Assembly: GCA_003024785.1 (NCBI GenBank)
Contig: PUQB01000788.1
Location: 1-64,000, forward strand
Direction of reading: 5' to 3'
Origin: Selaginella tamariscina
Lineage: Eukaryota > Streptophyta > Lycopodiopsida > Selaginellales > Selaginellaceae
Length of the DNA: 64,000 nt
The translations under genes and the position numbers were made by a program. The notes below the pieces were generated by a model, which saw only the letters and a list, made by a program, of their open reading frames with translations, ran no database searches and was not told the DNA's origin. Positions 27,721 to 40,764 of this stretch are shown piece by piece; positions within the stretch are counted from its first letter, which is position 1, and each line of letters starts with the position of its first letter.

Positions 27721-29885
27721 CTATTGCATTATGACCATTTGTTTGTCATGTAACGACTTAACTATGCCGAGGCCCCAGTTATCTCCATTCCTACACGTCC
27801 CAAGCAACGTTGTCCACACAACATCATTAACTCGAAAAGGCATTGTATCCACAATGGACAGTGCTTCTTCTAGTCTGTTGGCTCTCCCCAACATGTCAAT
27901 AACACACGCATAGTGTTCTATACCTGGTCGTATACCGTATACAGACATGCTTTCAAAGCACTTAGTACCTTCTTTTACCATCCCAGCATGACTACAAGCT
28001 GTAAGCACTGAAACAAAGGTGATACTATTCATTTGTAATCCACTTTCCTGCATATCTCTTATCAGATTAAACACCTGACAGATGTCACCCCTTGAGCTAT
28101 ATCCCGCTATCAAGGCATTCCAAGACACTATATCTCTATGGTGGATTGCATCAAACACATATTGAGCAGCAAGTATGTTACCACATTTCCCATAGAATCA
28201 CCAAACAGTTTGCCAGTCGCAAGCTGTCTTCGAAACCGAGACTGTCACCTGAGCATGAATCGCTCTTCCCCTTCCTAGTCCCCCGAGGCTCTCACAAGCC
28301 TTAAGTACAGCAACAAACGTAACATCGTCCGGTTCACAGTCGATACTTGAGAACAAGTTCATAGCTGAGAAACTCTCCCCATTCTCCACGTATCCCATAA
28401 TCAGAATGTTATATAGAACCACGTCCGGTTGGTGTATGTTATCAAAAACGCCACGCGCGTGGCTCATTGCCCCGCATTTACTGTACATTTCTACCAAGCT
28501 ACTTGCCACAATTACGTCAGTATCAAATCCTTGTTCCTTGGCTTTTCTATGGATAACAATCCCATTCTGTAAACAAGAGAGTCTCTCTACTTGTTTCTCA
28601 CTAACACATCCCTTGAGTACTGCAGAGAAAGTGAGAGCATTCGGTTTACACTCGTTTCTCATAAATAAATCCACGGCTACCGAGCGTTGATCGTTCTCCA
28701 CGTATCCAAGAATGAGACTGTTCCATGAGACAACATCCAGTGTCTCATATTATCAAAAGCCGCTCTCGCATCTCGAATGCTTCCGCATTTGCTATACATG
28801 TCTATCAACGTGTTTGCAACGAAGATCTCTTTATGAAGTCCGAGTTCTCTAGCTTGTCTGTGAATACCCATCCCTTTATCTAACATTTTTACATGCTTTT
28901 CACTACCCAGACCCGCACAGGCCTTCAAGGCAGCCACGAAACTCACCGAGTCCGGCTCACAGTCCATGCTTTCGAATAACTCGAGCGCTTCCAAGCTCTC
29001 TTTATTCTCCACGTATCCAAGAATGATACTGTTCCATGAAATAACATCCCGATGAACCATCTTATCAAAGACTGCACGAGCACGCTGCATACTGGAGCAC
29101 TTTCTGTACATGTCCACCAGTGTGTTTGCCACAAAAATGCCACCATCGAGACCCCGTTCTCTTGCCTGTCTATGAATGTCCATCCCTCTCTCCATGAATG
29201 TCAAGCATCCACACGCCTTGAGTGCAGCAACAAATGTAAACGAATCCGGTTCACAGTCCATACTTGCAAACAGCTCCACAGCCAGAAAGCTCTCCCCATT
29301 CTCCACATATCCCATTATAAGAGTCGTCCACGAGATAACATCCCGGTGGATCATCGTGTCGAAAACAGTCCGAGCGTCTAACATACTCCCGCACTTGCTA
29401 TACATCTCCAACAACGCAGTTGCCAAAACAAAATCGTTATCAAACCCAAACTCCCTGGCTTGTCTATGAATTCCCATGCCTTTCTCTAAACAAAACTGCC
29501 TATCTAAGTGCTTCACAATAGCTAAACTCGTACAAGCTTTGAGAGCGGCAACAAATGTGACACAGTCTGGTTCACAGTCCATGCTCTGGAACGAGTCCAA
29601 ACATAGAAAGCTTTCTCCATTCTCCACGTATCCTAGAAGAAGGCTGTTCCACAGGAAAGCATCAGAACGGGTGATGTTATCGAAAACATACTGTGCGTGG
29701 CGTGTGCATCTGCATTTACAATACATATTGATAAGAGCAGTAGCTAAGTACTTGTTGGTATCCCGGCCAGCCTCAAGCACCTCCCAGTGAAGAGTTTTTC
29801 CTCCCTTTAAGTCCTTTCTGTTAGCACATTCCTTTATAGCCACAAGTAATTTCGAAACAGTTCTGCACTTGTAGCTTGAGCTCAT
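27721..29885 (-). pseudogene. PLS-type pentatricopeptide repeat protein, frame broken
   Basis: PPR proteins bind organellar RNA one base per repeat. Reading from the ATG at 29883-29885, about 15-18 repeats follow in the P-L-S rhythm: LINMYCKC, WNSLLLGYVENGESF, CEPDCVTFVAALKAC, IHRQAREFGFD, LLEMYSKCGS, and so on. It ends in an E-type region (VVWTTLLGTCRN) that stops early, with no DYW domain. Neighbouring repeat blocks of about 300 bases are unusually alike, suggesting recent internal duplication. The frame changes near 28730, and at least twice at 28140-28240, so no single frame covers the protein. It is intronless, as many PPR genes are. It may be a pseudogene, or functional with base errors in the assembly. 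Confidence 0.85.
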
Positions 29886-30416
29886 TCCTATACATTTACA
29901 TAAGTTGTACCTAAACCCTAAACCCTAAACCCTACTGCACATTTATATAAGTTGTACCTAAACCCTAAACCCTAAAACACAATAGGGTTTAGGGTTATAT
30001 GTATTTAAATAAATATGATTTCATGTAGGTGGTCGAACTAGTGATATTAAACAATGATATAATATATGAAGTATATAATGACATAATATATTATATTATA
30101 TTCCATAATTGAATATTTAACATTATATTATAAAACAAAAAATAAATATCTTTAGATACTAAAAATGTTGGTGTTCTAGATCCTAACCAAGGAAACACCA
30201 AAGGTCTATAAACACTTTTAATTAAGGTTCATTTTTTCATATATGTTGTACAATTTCTTTAATGTTATGAACTTTTAAGAACACGATCAAGAGAACCAGT
30301 TGAAAGATCCCATGCTCAAAGGAAACTCTATAAGTCTTTAAACACTAAGTAAATCAATTAATTTAGATAAATCAATTAAGTAAATAAGTAAATTGATTAA
30401 GTAATTAATACATGGA
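29886..30416. other. Interstitial telomere-type repeats and AT-rich DNA
   Basis: Two short tracts of CCCTAAA (about 29911-29934 and 29956-29974) sit in a tandem duplication of about 45 bases, with an inverted TAGGGTTTAGGGTT at 29982-29996. They lie just upstream of the PPR start and may act as telo-boxes. The remainder to 30416 is AT-rich. Confidence 0.65.
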
Positions 30417-31640
30417 GCTCCGTTCAGAATCCTTCATTGTATGCTGTTAAGTGCACAACACGCCAGTGCCATGTGCAACACTATCTAAACTTGCTCCTTG
30501 TCAAACTCCTTCAGCCTCTTATCTACTGTCTCCATTAGAGTCCCTTGCTCCTGCATTTTCCATATCCAGTCAAGTCTCTGAGTCTTACCAGGTCTTGTGG
30601 TGGTACTCACCAAGTGTGGTTAGTTCTGCTAGAAACTGATGCTCATCTCTTCCTTCACATCCCTGAGAACCTTCACTGCAAGTGTCTCACTCGACATTGT
30701 AGCTTTGTAGACTCCTTCCAAATCCACCTCTTGGCTGAAGCCCTTTGTAGCAGCGTACATGACTGAATAACTAGGGATGGTTAATGCACCCTTGCGAATA
30801 CAATAACCGAGTTAGCATAAACAAAAATAAGACAGCAAAACTGATTAAGAGATATGTCGATGCAACTTGCAGGTACCTCGGCATCGAAACTGTCGAAGAA
30901 CACAGTGAGATGAAAAGTTCCAACTCAGGACCCTGTGAATATCATTTGCCTTCCGGTGGAGACAGAGAATCCGATATAACTCTTTGCTAGAAGAACAGCA
31001 GCAGGATCCTTATCCAACGTTTTGTTTAGCAGGATCTTAACACGGGCTTGTTCGAAAGATGTATTAGAAAGTCCCACTTGTACAGTGTTGCTGGTACCAC
31101 TATAATCTATCCGTGCATAGAGAGTGAAATTGGAGTAGAAGTGAGGGCAGTGAAGAATTTGCAACAGAACTAATACCATTCACGTCGATGCCGATGTGTC
31201 TGACCAAAGTCTTGCTCGTCTTCATTCGCAGAGCTGTCAAAACTCCACAGCAAAGAGATGGTTATCTGGCCGTCCCAGCCGCAAGTACATTGCAGTAGCA
31301 TTTGTTGAGGGCATAAGGGGAATGCTATTCCATCTCCTTGCTCGGTGTTGTTGGATATCTAGAATGAGAAGAAAGTGGTAAAAGACGCCTCCATTGTAGT
31401 GGATCCTTGGAAAACAGACGATCGAATTGAAAGTTACCTCCTGCAGTGAGGAGTACACCGGTACCGTCCGGAGTGAAACTCGTCTTACCGGTGAATATGA
31501 CATCGTCCTTGTTAAACGCAGGTGCGAAAGAGAAGGTGAACTCGCACATTACTCCCTGCTTGTCAACAAGGAGAAGCAACATCTGCAACAACATAAGTTT
31601 CTTCATAACTCAGATAAAAGTATGTGATTACTGTTCTTTT
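30417..31640 (-). pseudogene. L-type lectin receptor kinase pseudogene, kinase core deleted
   Basis: Read on the minus strand it starts with a signal peptide (MKKLMLLQMLLLLVD) and a legume-lectin domain (FTGKTSFTPDGTGVLLTAGG, HLFAVEFD, then YSNFTLYARIDYSGTS). It then passes to the juxtamembrane and N-lobe region. About 480 bases of the kinase core present in the related copy at 44.2-46.2 kb are missing: the sequence jumps from the N-lobe straight to the C-lobe end near 30600. Several frame changes also occur in the lectin part. L-type lectin receptor kinases are plasma-membrane sensors for defence and development. This copy cannot make one. Confidence 0.85.
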
Positions 31641-32085
31641 CTCTCCAACAACAATATGCTACATAGAAACCAGAACTACATATGTACGCTCTTTGATATA
31701 GTTGCTGAAATAAAAAGCATCTTGACATTTCTCTGGCTCTCGTCGTAATGCCCCTGTAATTCAACGTTTTGTTCAATTGTACTCACGGACACATCGTATT
31801 CTTAATCTGTAGCTCGTTAGAAAGACAATTATTAAGTTATATATGTTTTAATATTTTTATCAAATTAACTTATATAGTGCCATGTGGTTAAAACAGTAAT
31901 TTAATTAAGTATTATGGAGCATCATTCATAAAACAGACAAACATATACAGTATATATTTATCTCTTTGCTCAAAAAATGTATTGAAAATTTTACGCAACT
32001 ATTTAATAAAATATAAAGTATTAAATAAAATTTAAAATTGAAATCAAATGTGAGCCATTTAATTAAAACATATTTTTAATATAAT
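30417..32085. repeat. Left arm of a large inverted duplication
   Basis: The segment from the kinase tail through the lectin part and into the AT-rich upstream flank matches 43590-45990 in reverse orientation. The non-coding match includes a GTTTTAATTAAATGG motif and a TAATACTTTATATTTTATTA motif in both flanks. The whole upstream flank was therefore copied, not just a transcript. Confidence 0.8.
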
Positions 32086-32684
32086 ATTTTATTATTAGTT
32101 TATTTTAAACAGAAATATTATTAATATTATAAGGATGCAGGCTGTTTTACTTTAGTAATGATTTATGGCGCTCACTAAGTTTTTCATGTTATTTTAGTAG
32201 ATAAATATATATAACATTATTTTTAAAATGAATTTAAAGATTATTTATATGCTCTTTGTTAGTACACAGCACTTGTGAAAGTGACCTTTGAAATTAGATT
32301 TATTTTTATTAAATATAGTAAAAATATTTATAAAAATAAAAATAACCATATATTTTATGTATATAAGCCATATAATATTATAGTATAAAAAGTATTTTTA
32401 AAAATATATAAAGAATATTCTTAAGTATCTCCATTTTCATTTTCACGTGCAAAACCCTAAAACCCACTGTATGTACATGTTAAGAACATATTTCCTCACG
32501 TATGAAGTATGAATTAAATGATTTGATATACGGTTCTCTCTTTATAAGGCCTTCCTCTCCTGACATTATTATATTATTGCCCAAAGAGGTAGGAAATCAC
32601 ATGCATACGTTTCTTTAAGGTTTGGAATTATTCTCATTACATGCACACACACACATACATATATTAGAACATGTATGTGTGTGT

Positions 32685-32755
<71 letters not shown>

Positions 32756-32766
32756 AAAGGATAGCT
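31641..32766. other. AT-rich flank of the inverted duplication and a (TA)n tract
   Basis: No gene is seen. A nearly pure (TA)n tract with internal symmetry occupies about 32684-32756 and could form a hairpin or cruciform. Confidence 0.65.
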
Positions 32767-34200
32767 TTGGACAGGGTAAGTATCCATATCCGCATTAAAT
32801 GGAACACAGTGTTTCTGGGTGTTTTTTGCACTGCTACTCCTTGTATATTTGGCTACAGGAGCTCCTCAAAACCGCCGCACTGGACACCAACCTGCTTTTT
32901 CCTATATCAAAAAAACGAGTTGGCGAATATCAAACGAGTTGGCGAACGTGTTCAAGATCAAACAACTTTTGATGGTGAACTTTGGCAAGACAGTGTAATG
33001 AGTGTCCTACGTATTCCATCATCACTACGCACATCACTAGCATTATGCAACAAAAACGAGGCATCTATTGTTTCACAGAGCACTTACATGTTTTTACAAA
33101 AGGCAACATGTCTTTCCAGGCTACAAGTCGGCTTATTATGAGGGTCGATACAATATTGGCGACACAGTAGTGACGCTTACATCAGTGGTAAGCTGAAGAC
33201 ATTCTTCGATCACCATTTCAAGGCCCGCATGGCACGTCCAGAGACGGAAAACACGTGAACAAACACCATTGACACCGCCAGAGGAACTTGCAGTGAAATC
33301 TAAAAAAGTTCCTCCAGTAACATCGACGAATCGCAACATGAAGAACCTCTGGAACAAAACAGGTGTTTCCAAGGTATGTATGCATCCATCTTGTGTTTAT
33401 TTTATGATTGTGTTTCACAAAACTTTATAGGTAATGAATCCTGGTCTGAATACGTTCGACAAGAAAATTATTGATGTTTTCATGGGCAGAAAGTCAGATA
33501 CAGGGAGAAGGTTGGAAAGGTTAGTTATGTAGATTGAAATCTCTGGAGTTTCTATTCTATTCAGATTACGCTTTGCAAAGGAAGAAAAGCATCGAAGCAA
33601 ACAACCAGAAGATTGGGAGTTAAACCTGGTGCAAAGAAGCAAATCTTTATGTAAGTACACTAGGAAAAGTTCAACGTAGCCAAAGAAAGCTCCTACTAAA
33701 AGCACCAGGAAGACAAGAAGCTAGTCTAAAGAAAAGCTCGATGAGGACGAACTGCCAATGGTATGTGCACTATGTTTGCCATGCATTTTAAATCTGAGAC
33801 TTGTATTTGCAGAACTTAAAGAAAAGGAGACATTGTGTATCTCATGAGTCATGAGTGAACTTGGTGACAAGGTAGCTCTAGGAGAAGTTCACTCAGTAGA
33901 CCCAAGCAAACTTGTCACAACGCTGTTTTGGGGGACTCCATCAACATTCCAGTCACATCAGTGATGGATGAGAATTTTTAACTTTCACATTGCGAAGATC
34001 TAGACACGAATACACTAGGAGCTATAAGAAGAATGGATTCAAGGACATTGTTCACTGGCCTTAGCATCGTATTTTCTTCTTAATACAGAGGTGGAACATG
34101 TAAGTGTTTGACGTAGTTAGAAGTAATTCAGCTGACTAACTTATTCTTTGTAGTTTGAGGGAACTGCACCGAGTAGTGACTCAAGCCAATCTTGAAACAA
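32767..34200 (+). pseudogene. En/Spm (CACTA)-like transposon relic 1
   Basis: Several short exon-like segments occur on the plus strand. One, at about 33280-33375, encodes TNRNMKNLWNKTGVSK and ends at a donor site. Near 33850-34080 a frame with interruptions reads GDKVALGEVHSVDP, LGDSINIPVTSV and GFKDIVHWP. That order (VALGxV-x-S-x-DP ... LG ... V-x-V ... WP) is the C-terminal domain of plant Ptta/En-Spm proteins. It closes with FEGTAPSSDSSQS and a stop. It is eroded, and the call is by pattern only. Confidence 0.45.
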
Positions 34201-34849
34201 CATTAGCTTTTATATAATTGGTTTTGTTTTAATTCTTTAATTAAATACTGAAATTAACAAAACAAAATCTTGTTTTATAAAAATGATCAACTATTTTCAC
34301 AAAAGTGAATATTAAAACACATGTTTTACACTAAATAGACTAAATTTGAGTAAAAACACACTTTTTTATTTTATGGGAAAGCACTTTCCAAGTATAATAA
34401 ATGTGTACTAGTTTCTTTCCAAAAAAAAACATTATTTTACTCTTAAAGACTCGTGTGTTTTCCAACTGATTTCGAAAACAAACATTAATGGTGTACATGT
34501 ATTCGTATACAATTACAAAAGGTAATTTGTTTTACATAAATGTTTAACAATTTTTTAATGACAAACATAACCCAAACAAAAGTCATATATTTCAAACATA
34601 GGTAAAAGTCTTTAAAAAACATGTCTGCAACCTACCAAACCAACATTAGTTTTCATCAGCCGTGACAAAAGTTTTCCCCTCCAGAAAAGAGTCGAAAACA
34701 AAGGTTGAATTTGCACACCTTAGTTTATAGAGCGATGAAAATTGATATCAAAAATTTATACTATCCAACATTGGTTTTAAAGGCTAGTTTATTAATAAAC
34801 TAGCCTCTAAAACAAACATTTTCAAGTCAGGTCCTAAAGCCTATCTTGA
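34201..34849. other. AT-rich DNA, no gene seen
   Basis: I found no coding frame, RNA gene or clear repeat here. Confidence 0.5.
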
Positions 34850-35114
34850 GGGGTTTAAGGCATGGGGTTAAATCAATTTTAGGGTGTTTTTAATTATATT
34901 TAACACACCAAATTTATCAAAATCAATTTGGGACAAAAAAATGAGAAATAATAGATGGAAGATGCTAACTTCACCTATAGTTTTCTCGAATACCCAACGA
35001 CATTCGGCCAAACCATCACTAGATCAAGCATGTTTCCTTTACATCTAAGACTCGTCAATATAATTTAATAATTAACCTTCAAAGTAAATAGCAAACATAA
35101 TAAAAGCTATGACA
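34850..35114. mobile_element. LTR-like dispersed repeat, end fragment (copy 3)
   Basis: About 260 bases match the last part of the 1.6-kb repeat: a TTTAGGG-containing stretch, a TTTCTCG...GGCCRAAC block, a GTCAATATAAT block, and the end AAAAGCTATGACA. It is more diverged than the other two copies and so the oldest of the three. Confidence 0.55.
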
Positions 35115-37044
35115 TCTTTGATCTATACACCCTTTTTTCAATAAGACACGCATGTTGAATGTTCTTAGAGTCTGTAAAACTGTACAAAAGAGAATGTAAG
35201 TCATGGGTTATATTACCGAAAAATTAATAAAATATATAATACACCATGCTTTTAATTCACACTTGTTTTATATATTGTGCATCTTCATTATGTTTTCTAA
35301 TTAACTGAGTTACTTCATGAGCTTTCAACTCTTCATCTTTCTCTCATATCATGTCCAATAAGCTTGATTGATTACTTGCTCATTTGCATCATATACAAAT
35401 AGACATATATTACCATTTTTTTTAACACGCCTAACTAAGGAGTGAAGATGCCACCTCCCCCAAATTGAAACCCTTTCTTGGCACTGTGTTTGGAGGTGTT
35501 TATATTGACTTTCATAATTTGCTGCCCCCTTTCATGATGATGTTCTTTTTGTATAGAAATGTAGCTATTGCAATCATCCCGGCTAACTCATATTAAGTCC
35601 CCCATGGAACATCTATGTTGTACTCAATTGGTGTTTTTATGAATGGACTTCTACATATTAGAAGATTTTGATAAATTAAGGAAAGCTTTAGTTAAAACGA
35701 CATATTACCTTATATTTTCATTTTTTAAAGGCTTCTGTGGTAATTGATGTTACTTAGTCCTTAAATCCTCTTAAGCAACAAAGTCATCTTTATCAGTTGA
35801 CCTTAGTTTTTTAAATGGTGAAGCATGAATGTAGGGTCCTTTATCCTTAATATGTGTAACACCATCATTTTTTTCTTCTATTATATCTTTGTCATCATTA
35901 AAGTTGTTACACATCACATTCTCTTTCATAGTATGATGATGAGATCATACACACTTTTGGTTGCTAACATCAATTTCTACTAGTGGTACTTATACCCCTG
36001 GTTAAACCTTTAAGGACCTTGGTACATTGCCTTCATTCATGATGGTTAACTAACCATGAGTGCTTCCAAACCCACCAACTATGTATCTTCTTTGTAGTAA
36101 GTTATTTAAGATAATAAGTTGCATACATGTCCTACCTCCTAAGCCAATAACTTGCATTCCAAGTTGGAGATTAGACCATAAAGAGAAGAGGGTTGAGGAA
36201 GTAGAGTATTCAATGATTGTTGTTAGACATATCCATATATAAGTTTTATTAATAAATTAAATCAAAAGTTAATGGTTATTGAAACAAAGTGGCTTATGAT
36301 TTTATTGGATTAAACCTCCAATATCCATTATACTTTATTGCGGGAGAACATAAGCAATTACCATAGGTATTGTAGCACCTCCTAGTCCATTACTTGGTGG
36401 TGCATTATCCCTAATTGCCTCTTGCATGTGGTGCTTGTCACAATGTTCTTGTTCCATTTCTGAAAGTGTAGATTCAATAAATGTGGGAATTGGTTATAAA
36501 TCATCATAACACATATAAATATTATAATTGGCAACAGTATTGTAAAGTGCTTTAATTTGTTGCAAGATGCTCTAATACTTAATTTGTTGCAAGATGCCAA
36601 ATTTATTGCTTTAATTTGGCAACAGTATTGTAAGTGCTTTAATCAAATTTTATGTCCAAAATGCACACATATACATATATATTGTTGGTATTTGTGAGTG
36701 TAGAACCCAACCCAATCGTCATGCTTATAACTTGGCACATAGAGGCATGCCTTTGGTTGTCAAGAGCATTAGAGGGCTACATAAGTGTGTGTGTGCATAT
36801 GGTGACCATGATAATAACAATTCTAATGATGATAAATTTATAAAAAATACAAGTTTATATACAAAGCTTTTTATGTAAATAATCTTTATGAATGAATGCA
36901 AGAGGAATCTTAAGGAATAAATGAGGTGAACATGTATATACATCAAGAATCTCTTTCAAAAACTAAGAGCAAAGTTTCACATGTAGTAGAAAATTGACTA
37001 CATTTTAAGGTATAAAATCATGTTTTTCATCAAGTTTTGACTTT
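35115..37044. other. AT-rich intergenic DNA
   Basis: No gene is recognised. A duplicated phrase (TGCTTTAATTTG / GGCAACAGTATTGTAA) occurs at about 36525-36640. Confidence 0.5.
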
Positions 37045-38240
37045 TTGCATTCAACATCAAGAAAAGAAGGAGGGTCTCTTGGACATTCTCTTAAACGAAG
37101 TGTCCTCAAAATAAGAAAGCAAGTTTGTGCAATTATAGGAGTAACAAATTATTTAGTTTTGTTTTTGCATTTATGTCTTTTTGCTAAGGCCATTTTCATG
37201 TGTGAAATGAAGAAATGGAAGATGATGATGTTGCAAAAGCCATTGTTTTCAACTCTAAAGCAAAAGATTCATTTTGTTTTTTTATTTTATTTATGTGATA
37301 AACTTGTATGAAGAGTTCCCAAAATAGGAAAGTAGTCAAAAGAGTAACAAGGTATTTAGTTTTGTTTTTGCTTTCATTTCTTCTTGCTAAGGCTATTTCC
37401 AGGTGTGAGATGAAGAACTGAAAGATGATGATGTTGCAAAGCGGTTATCTTCAACTCTAAAGTGAAAGATATTCAATTTATTTCTTTTATTTTATTTGTG
37501 TAATAAACTTGTTTACAAAATTTGCATTATGAAGAAGATGTTAGAAGTCCTCCCAAGAGCACACATTCAATCTCTTTGAGGAGAGCACTTGATGAAGATG
37601 AGGTATTAGTCATTTGTTTATTTTATAATTGTTCAATAGTGATAATCTAAGAAGAGGACAAAAAACAAATCTCTTTAAGACATATTTAATTTATTATGGA
37701 AAATTGCTTCATCATGTATACTTTAATGAATGTGTTTGACTTTATTGTTTCACTTTGATATTCTAAAAATTGTTTAGCCTTTCAAAGTTCAAAAAGGAAA
37801 TGAATTTATCAAATTTAAGAATATGGTGTCCTATGTACTTATTTTCTAAACTTAATATTGTAGGCTCACAATGCCAAAGTTGAAGAGTATAAATGTGAAG
37901 AACAAATCTTCATTATGTCTACTAGAGGACAATCGATGGGAGTTGCAAAGGTTGATGAAATACATACAAACACAAAAGTGCACTTTGCAACACTTGGGGT
38001 AGACTATGTGAAGATCAAGCTATATAAGGACATATGTATGCATATGCTAAAAGAGCTTATTCCATTCCAAAGCCTGATGTGGATACATTCACAAATCTCT
38101 TGGGCTAGGAGGGTTAAGTTCCTAAATAACCAGCTATTCAAGAGTTTGAAATGTATAGGCCATAATTTAAGTTTGACAAGAACATTTATAAACCACTTGA
38201 GCAAGTTAATGTTAGATGGTTTTATGTCTAAACTATAACT
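37045..38240 (+). pseudogene. En/Spm (CACTA)-like transposon relic 2
   Basis: The frame at about 37875-38085 reads EEQIFIMSTRGQSMGVAKVD, then EIHTNTKVHFATLGVDYVKI. This is the G-V-A-x-V-D-x-x-x-x-N-T-x-V-H-x-x-x-LG-x-x-Y-V-K pattern of the plant Ptta/En-Spm C-terminal domain, and the expected PDVDTFTNLLG follows in another frame. Upstream, two copies of a roughly 170-base segment lie in tandem (37138-37307 and 37338-37512). It is not intact. Confidence 0.45.
37138..37512. repeat. Tandem duplication of about 200 bases
   Basis: Both units carry GAGTAACAA, TTTAGTTTTGTTTTTGC, a TTGCTAAGGC block, GATGATGATGTTGCAAA and TCAACTCTAAAG in the same order, with modest divergence. Confidence 0.8.
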
Positions 38241-40764
38241 TTTAACATTTTCAATTGCTTGCAGAAGTAACCAAGTGAAAACAAACAAATTGATGGTCTA
38301 TAATCTATGCCTCCATTGAAGAAGGTGAGATATTGGTTAAGAAAGTCTCTTTTATCTACTAGATAGTTGTAGGCCTTTGAGCTTCCGAGTGGATGGAGAG
38401 AGAATGTTAAAGCTAGATTTATGTTTCAACATAAAGTAATTATAACCAAAGTTTTAGAACAGGATGGTCTTCGCATTTTAAAGATAAACTCACTTATGCA
38501 GTGGACGATAACTAAACTTTAAACATGAAGAACTACAATAGCCTAAAGATCTTTAGAAGTTTGATGTAGTGTGTTTAAAGTATGGCACATAGAGATAGAG
38601 GAGACGGGTTGGAAGATGGCGAAATGGCAAGTGAATCATTGTGACTAGAGGATGTAATAAGCTGTTTATAACCTTTAAAGCTTTGAAACACTTAAAAAGC
38701 ATCAACTTTTAACAGTGTAAGTAATAAAGGACCAAACTCAAAACAAAACATTAGTGAAAATTATAAGATAAACCCCTAAACAAACATGCTATTTAATTCC
38801 ACAATAAATACAATGAAGAAACCAACTCAGGAAGACTCATAAGAACACTAAACTTAACCTTACATAAGACACATACAAATCCAACATTTTACTTTAACTC
38901 CTATGTGTTCACATTATGAGTTTTCATATTGAATACATATAAAAACATGAACAAATTTTTTTAGTGGTTACAAAAAAGTTTATGAATTAAGTGCAATTAG
39001 CTTTCATTGCATGAGATTAGTGTCACTTCATGAGATTAGCATCCACTTTGTAAGATTAGTGTTTATTGAGTGAAATTATTAATAATTCACTGCGTAAGAT
39101 TAGTGATCACTTCATAAAATTATTGTTCATTTTATGAAATTAACATCCACTATGTGAGATTAGTATTTACTTCATGAAATTAGAATTCACTTCATGAGAT
39201 TAACATCCACTATATGAAATTAACTTACACTTCATGAGATTAGCATTCACTAAAATTAATGTTCATTTCATAAAATTAACAGTAAAATACAATTCTTTTC
39301 GTAAAATTAAAATTCATTTCATGAAATCAACAAGATTATGCGATTCATTATTGAGATTCATTTCGTAACAAAAGCAATGTAAAAATTCAAAATTAGTCCA
39401 CATTTATATTATGCAAGTTCAAATATATATGGTTTAAAGTTATATGTAACATTTCACAAACACTTATTCATCTTCTTGCATTACATATGCATGTATTTCT
39501 TTAGTGATATTCCTATACTTTGGGTCAAGTGGATGATCTCACATCTCTTATCAAGCTCATGGACATGCATAACATATATCTCATACATCATATCTTAAAC
39601 AACTTACAATATTAAATCATAAATAAAACCTACTGTATTTATTTTAATTTACCATGTAGTAAATTAAAATCGTTTAGAGGTTGTATATGTGCAATCTTTG
39701 TTTTAATACTTAAGGAGGTATGATCATACAACAAAATGTTAAATAGGAAAATAAAGAAGGTTGGAAAAGAAAAGGCAATTACTCAAATTCCCTCTGTAAT
39801 AAATAAAAATCTTTCATGGGCTGTATGGAACACCAATATTTAGAACACTTGATATTTATTTGTACATTGAGTAATTTCTAGTAATCAGCCCAATTCTCTA
39901 TTCTAGAAAACAATTTTAGGATGAAAACAAAATGGAGACAATGCATGTGGATTTTGTTCTTAGGATTGAGGATTTTAAATTCCTCTAGCTTGTAAAGAAG
40001 ATCCTTATAAAACTATGCAACATAATCATAAAGGTCCCTGTGTTTTATATGCTTCATTGCAATTAATGATATATACAATTGAATTTTATATTGCAAATTG
40101 ACATACTTGGTTATGTACATTGTCACCAAAAATGAAAAACGCACTCTTCAAGCCACGCAAAATTTCTTTGTAAAATCAAATCACATTATTTTTTATTGTT
40201 CAAATTTTTCCAATTGAACATAACAACTTTATTATTTCGTGTGGCCACCCTTGCTACTACAATGTAACTTGTGCCACCATCTATAATCATATATGTGTAT
40301 ATGTCTTTTACTCCACCTTCCAATGATCTAAAAATAAATGAAAGAAACATTATTGACTATCATTAAAGCATAACATGTTATGTAGTGGAGCATTTACTAT
40401 GTGACCAGTTCATGTAATAAATGCTCCATAACGAATAACACACATAACATTTACCATTAATGTGCACTACCACCATTGTTGCTTATTAAAAATATTCCTT
40501 TTCTCAATCCCTTTCCTTATCTGGCTTGCGGATTTAAAAATTTTAAAACCTTATACACAATAGCACAACTCACCTTAAGTCCTACTTTATGCAACATGCT
40601 TATGGTTATAACAAAACCCAATCTGGTGCAGAACTACTCCATGGCAATAAAACGAAAGCAACTCTACAACATTTATACATTCTTAGATCTAAAGACGTTA
40701 GTCTAGCTACCATGACCTTTCCCTAAGCCAATAAGGCAAAGGGCTAATTTGTCACAACTTTTTC
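38241..40764. other. AT-rich intergenic DNA
   Basis: Apart from the minisatellite at 38990-39350 I see no gene or recognisable element. Short frames have no family resemblance. Confidence 0.5.
38990..39350. repeat. Minisatellite, unit about 21-27 bases
   Basis: The phrase TTCACTTCATGAGATTAGCA recurs about 12-14 times with variation (TAAGATTAGTG, TGAAATTAACA). Confidence 0.8.

Noticed and set aside
29052-29790. Plus-strand frames opposite the PPR gene
   Set aside because: They are shadows of the repeated PPR coding strand.
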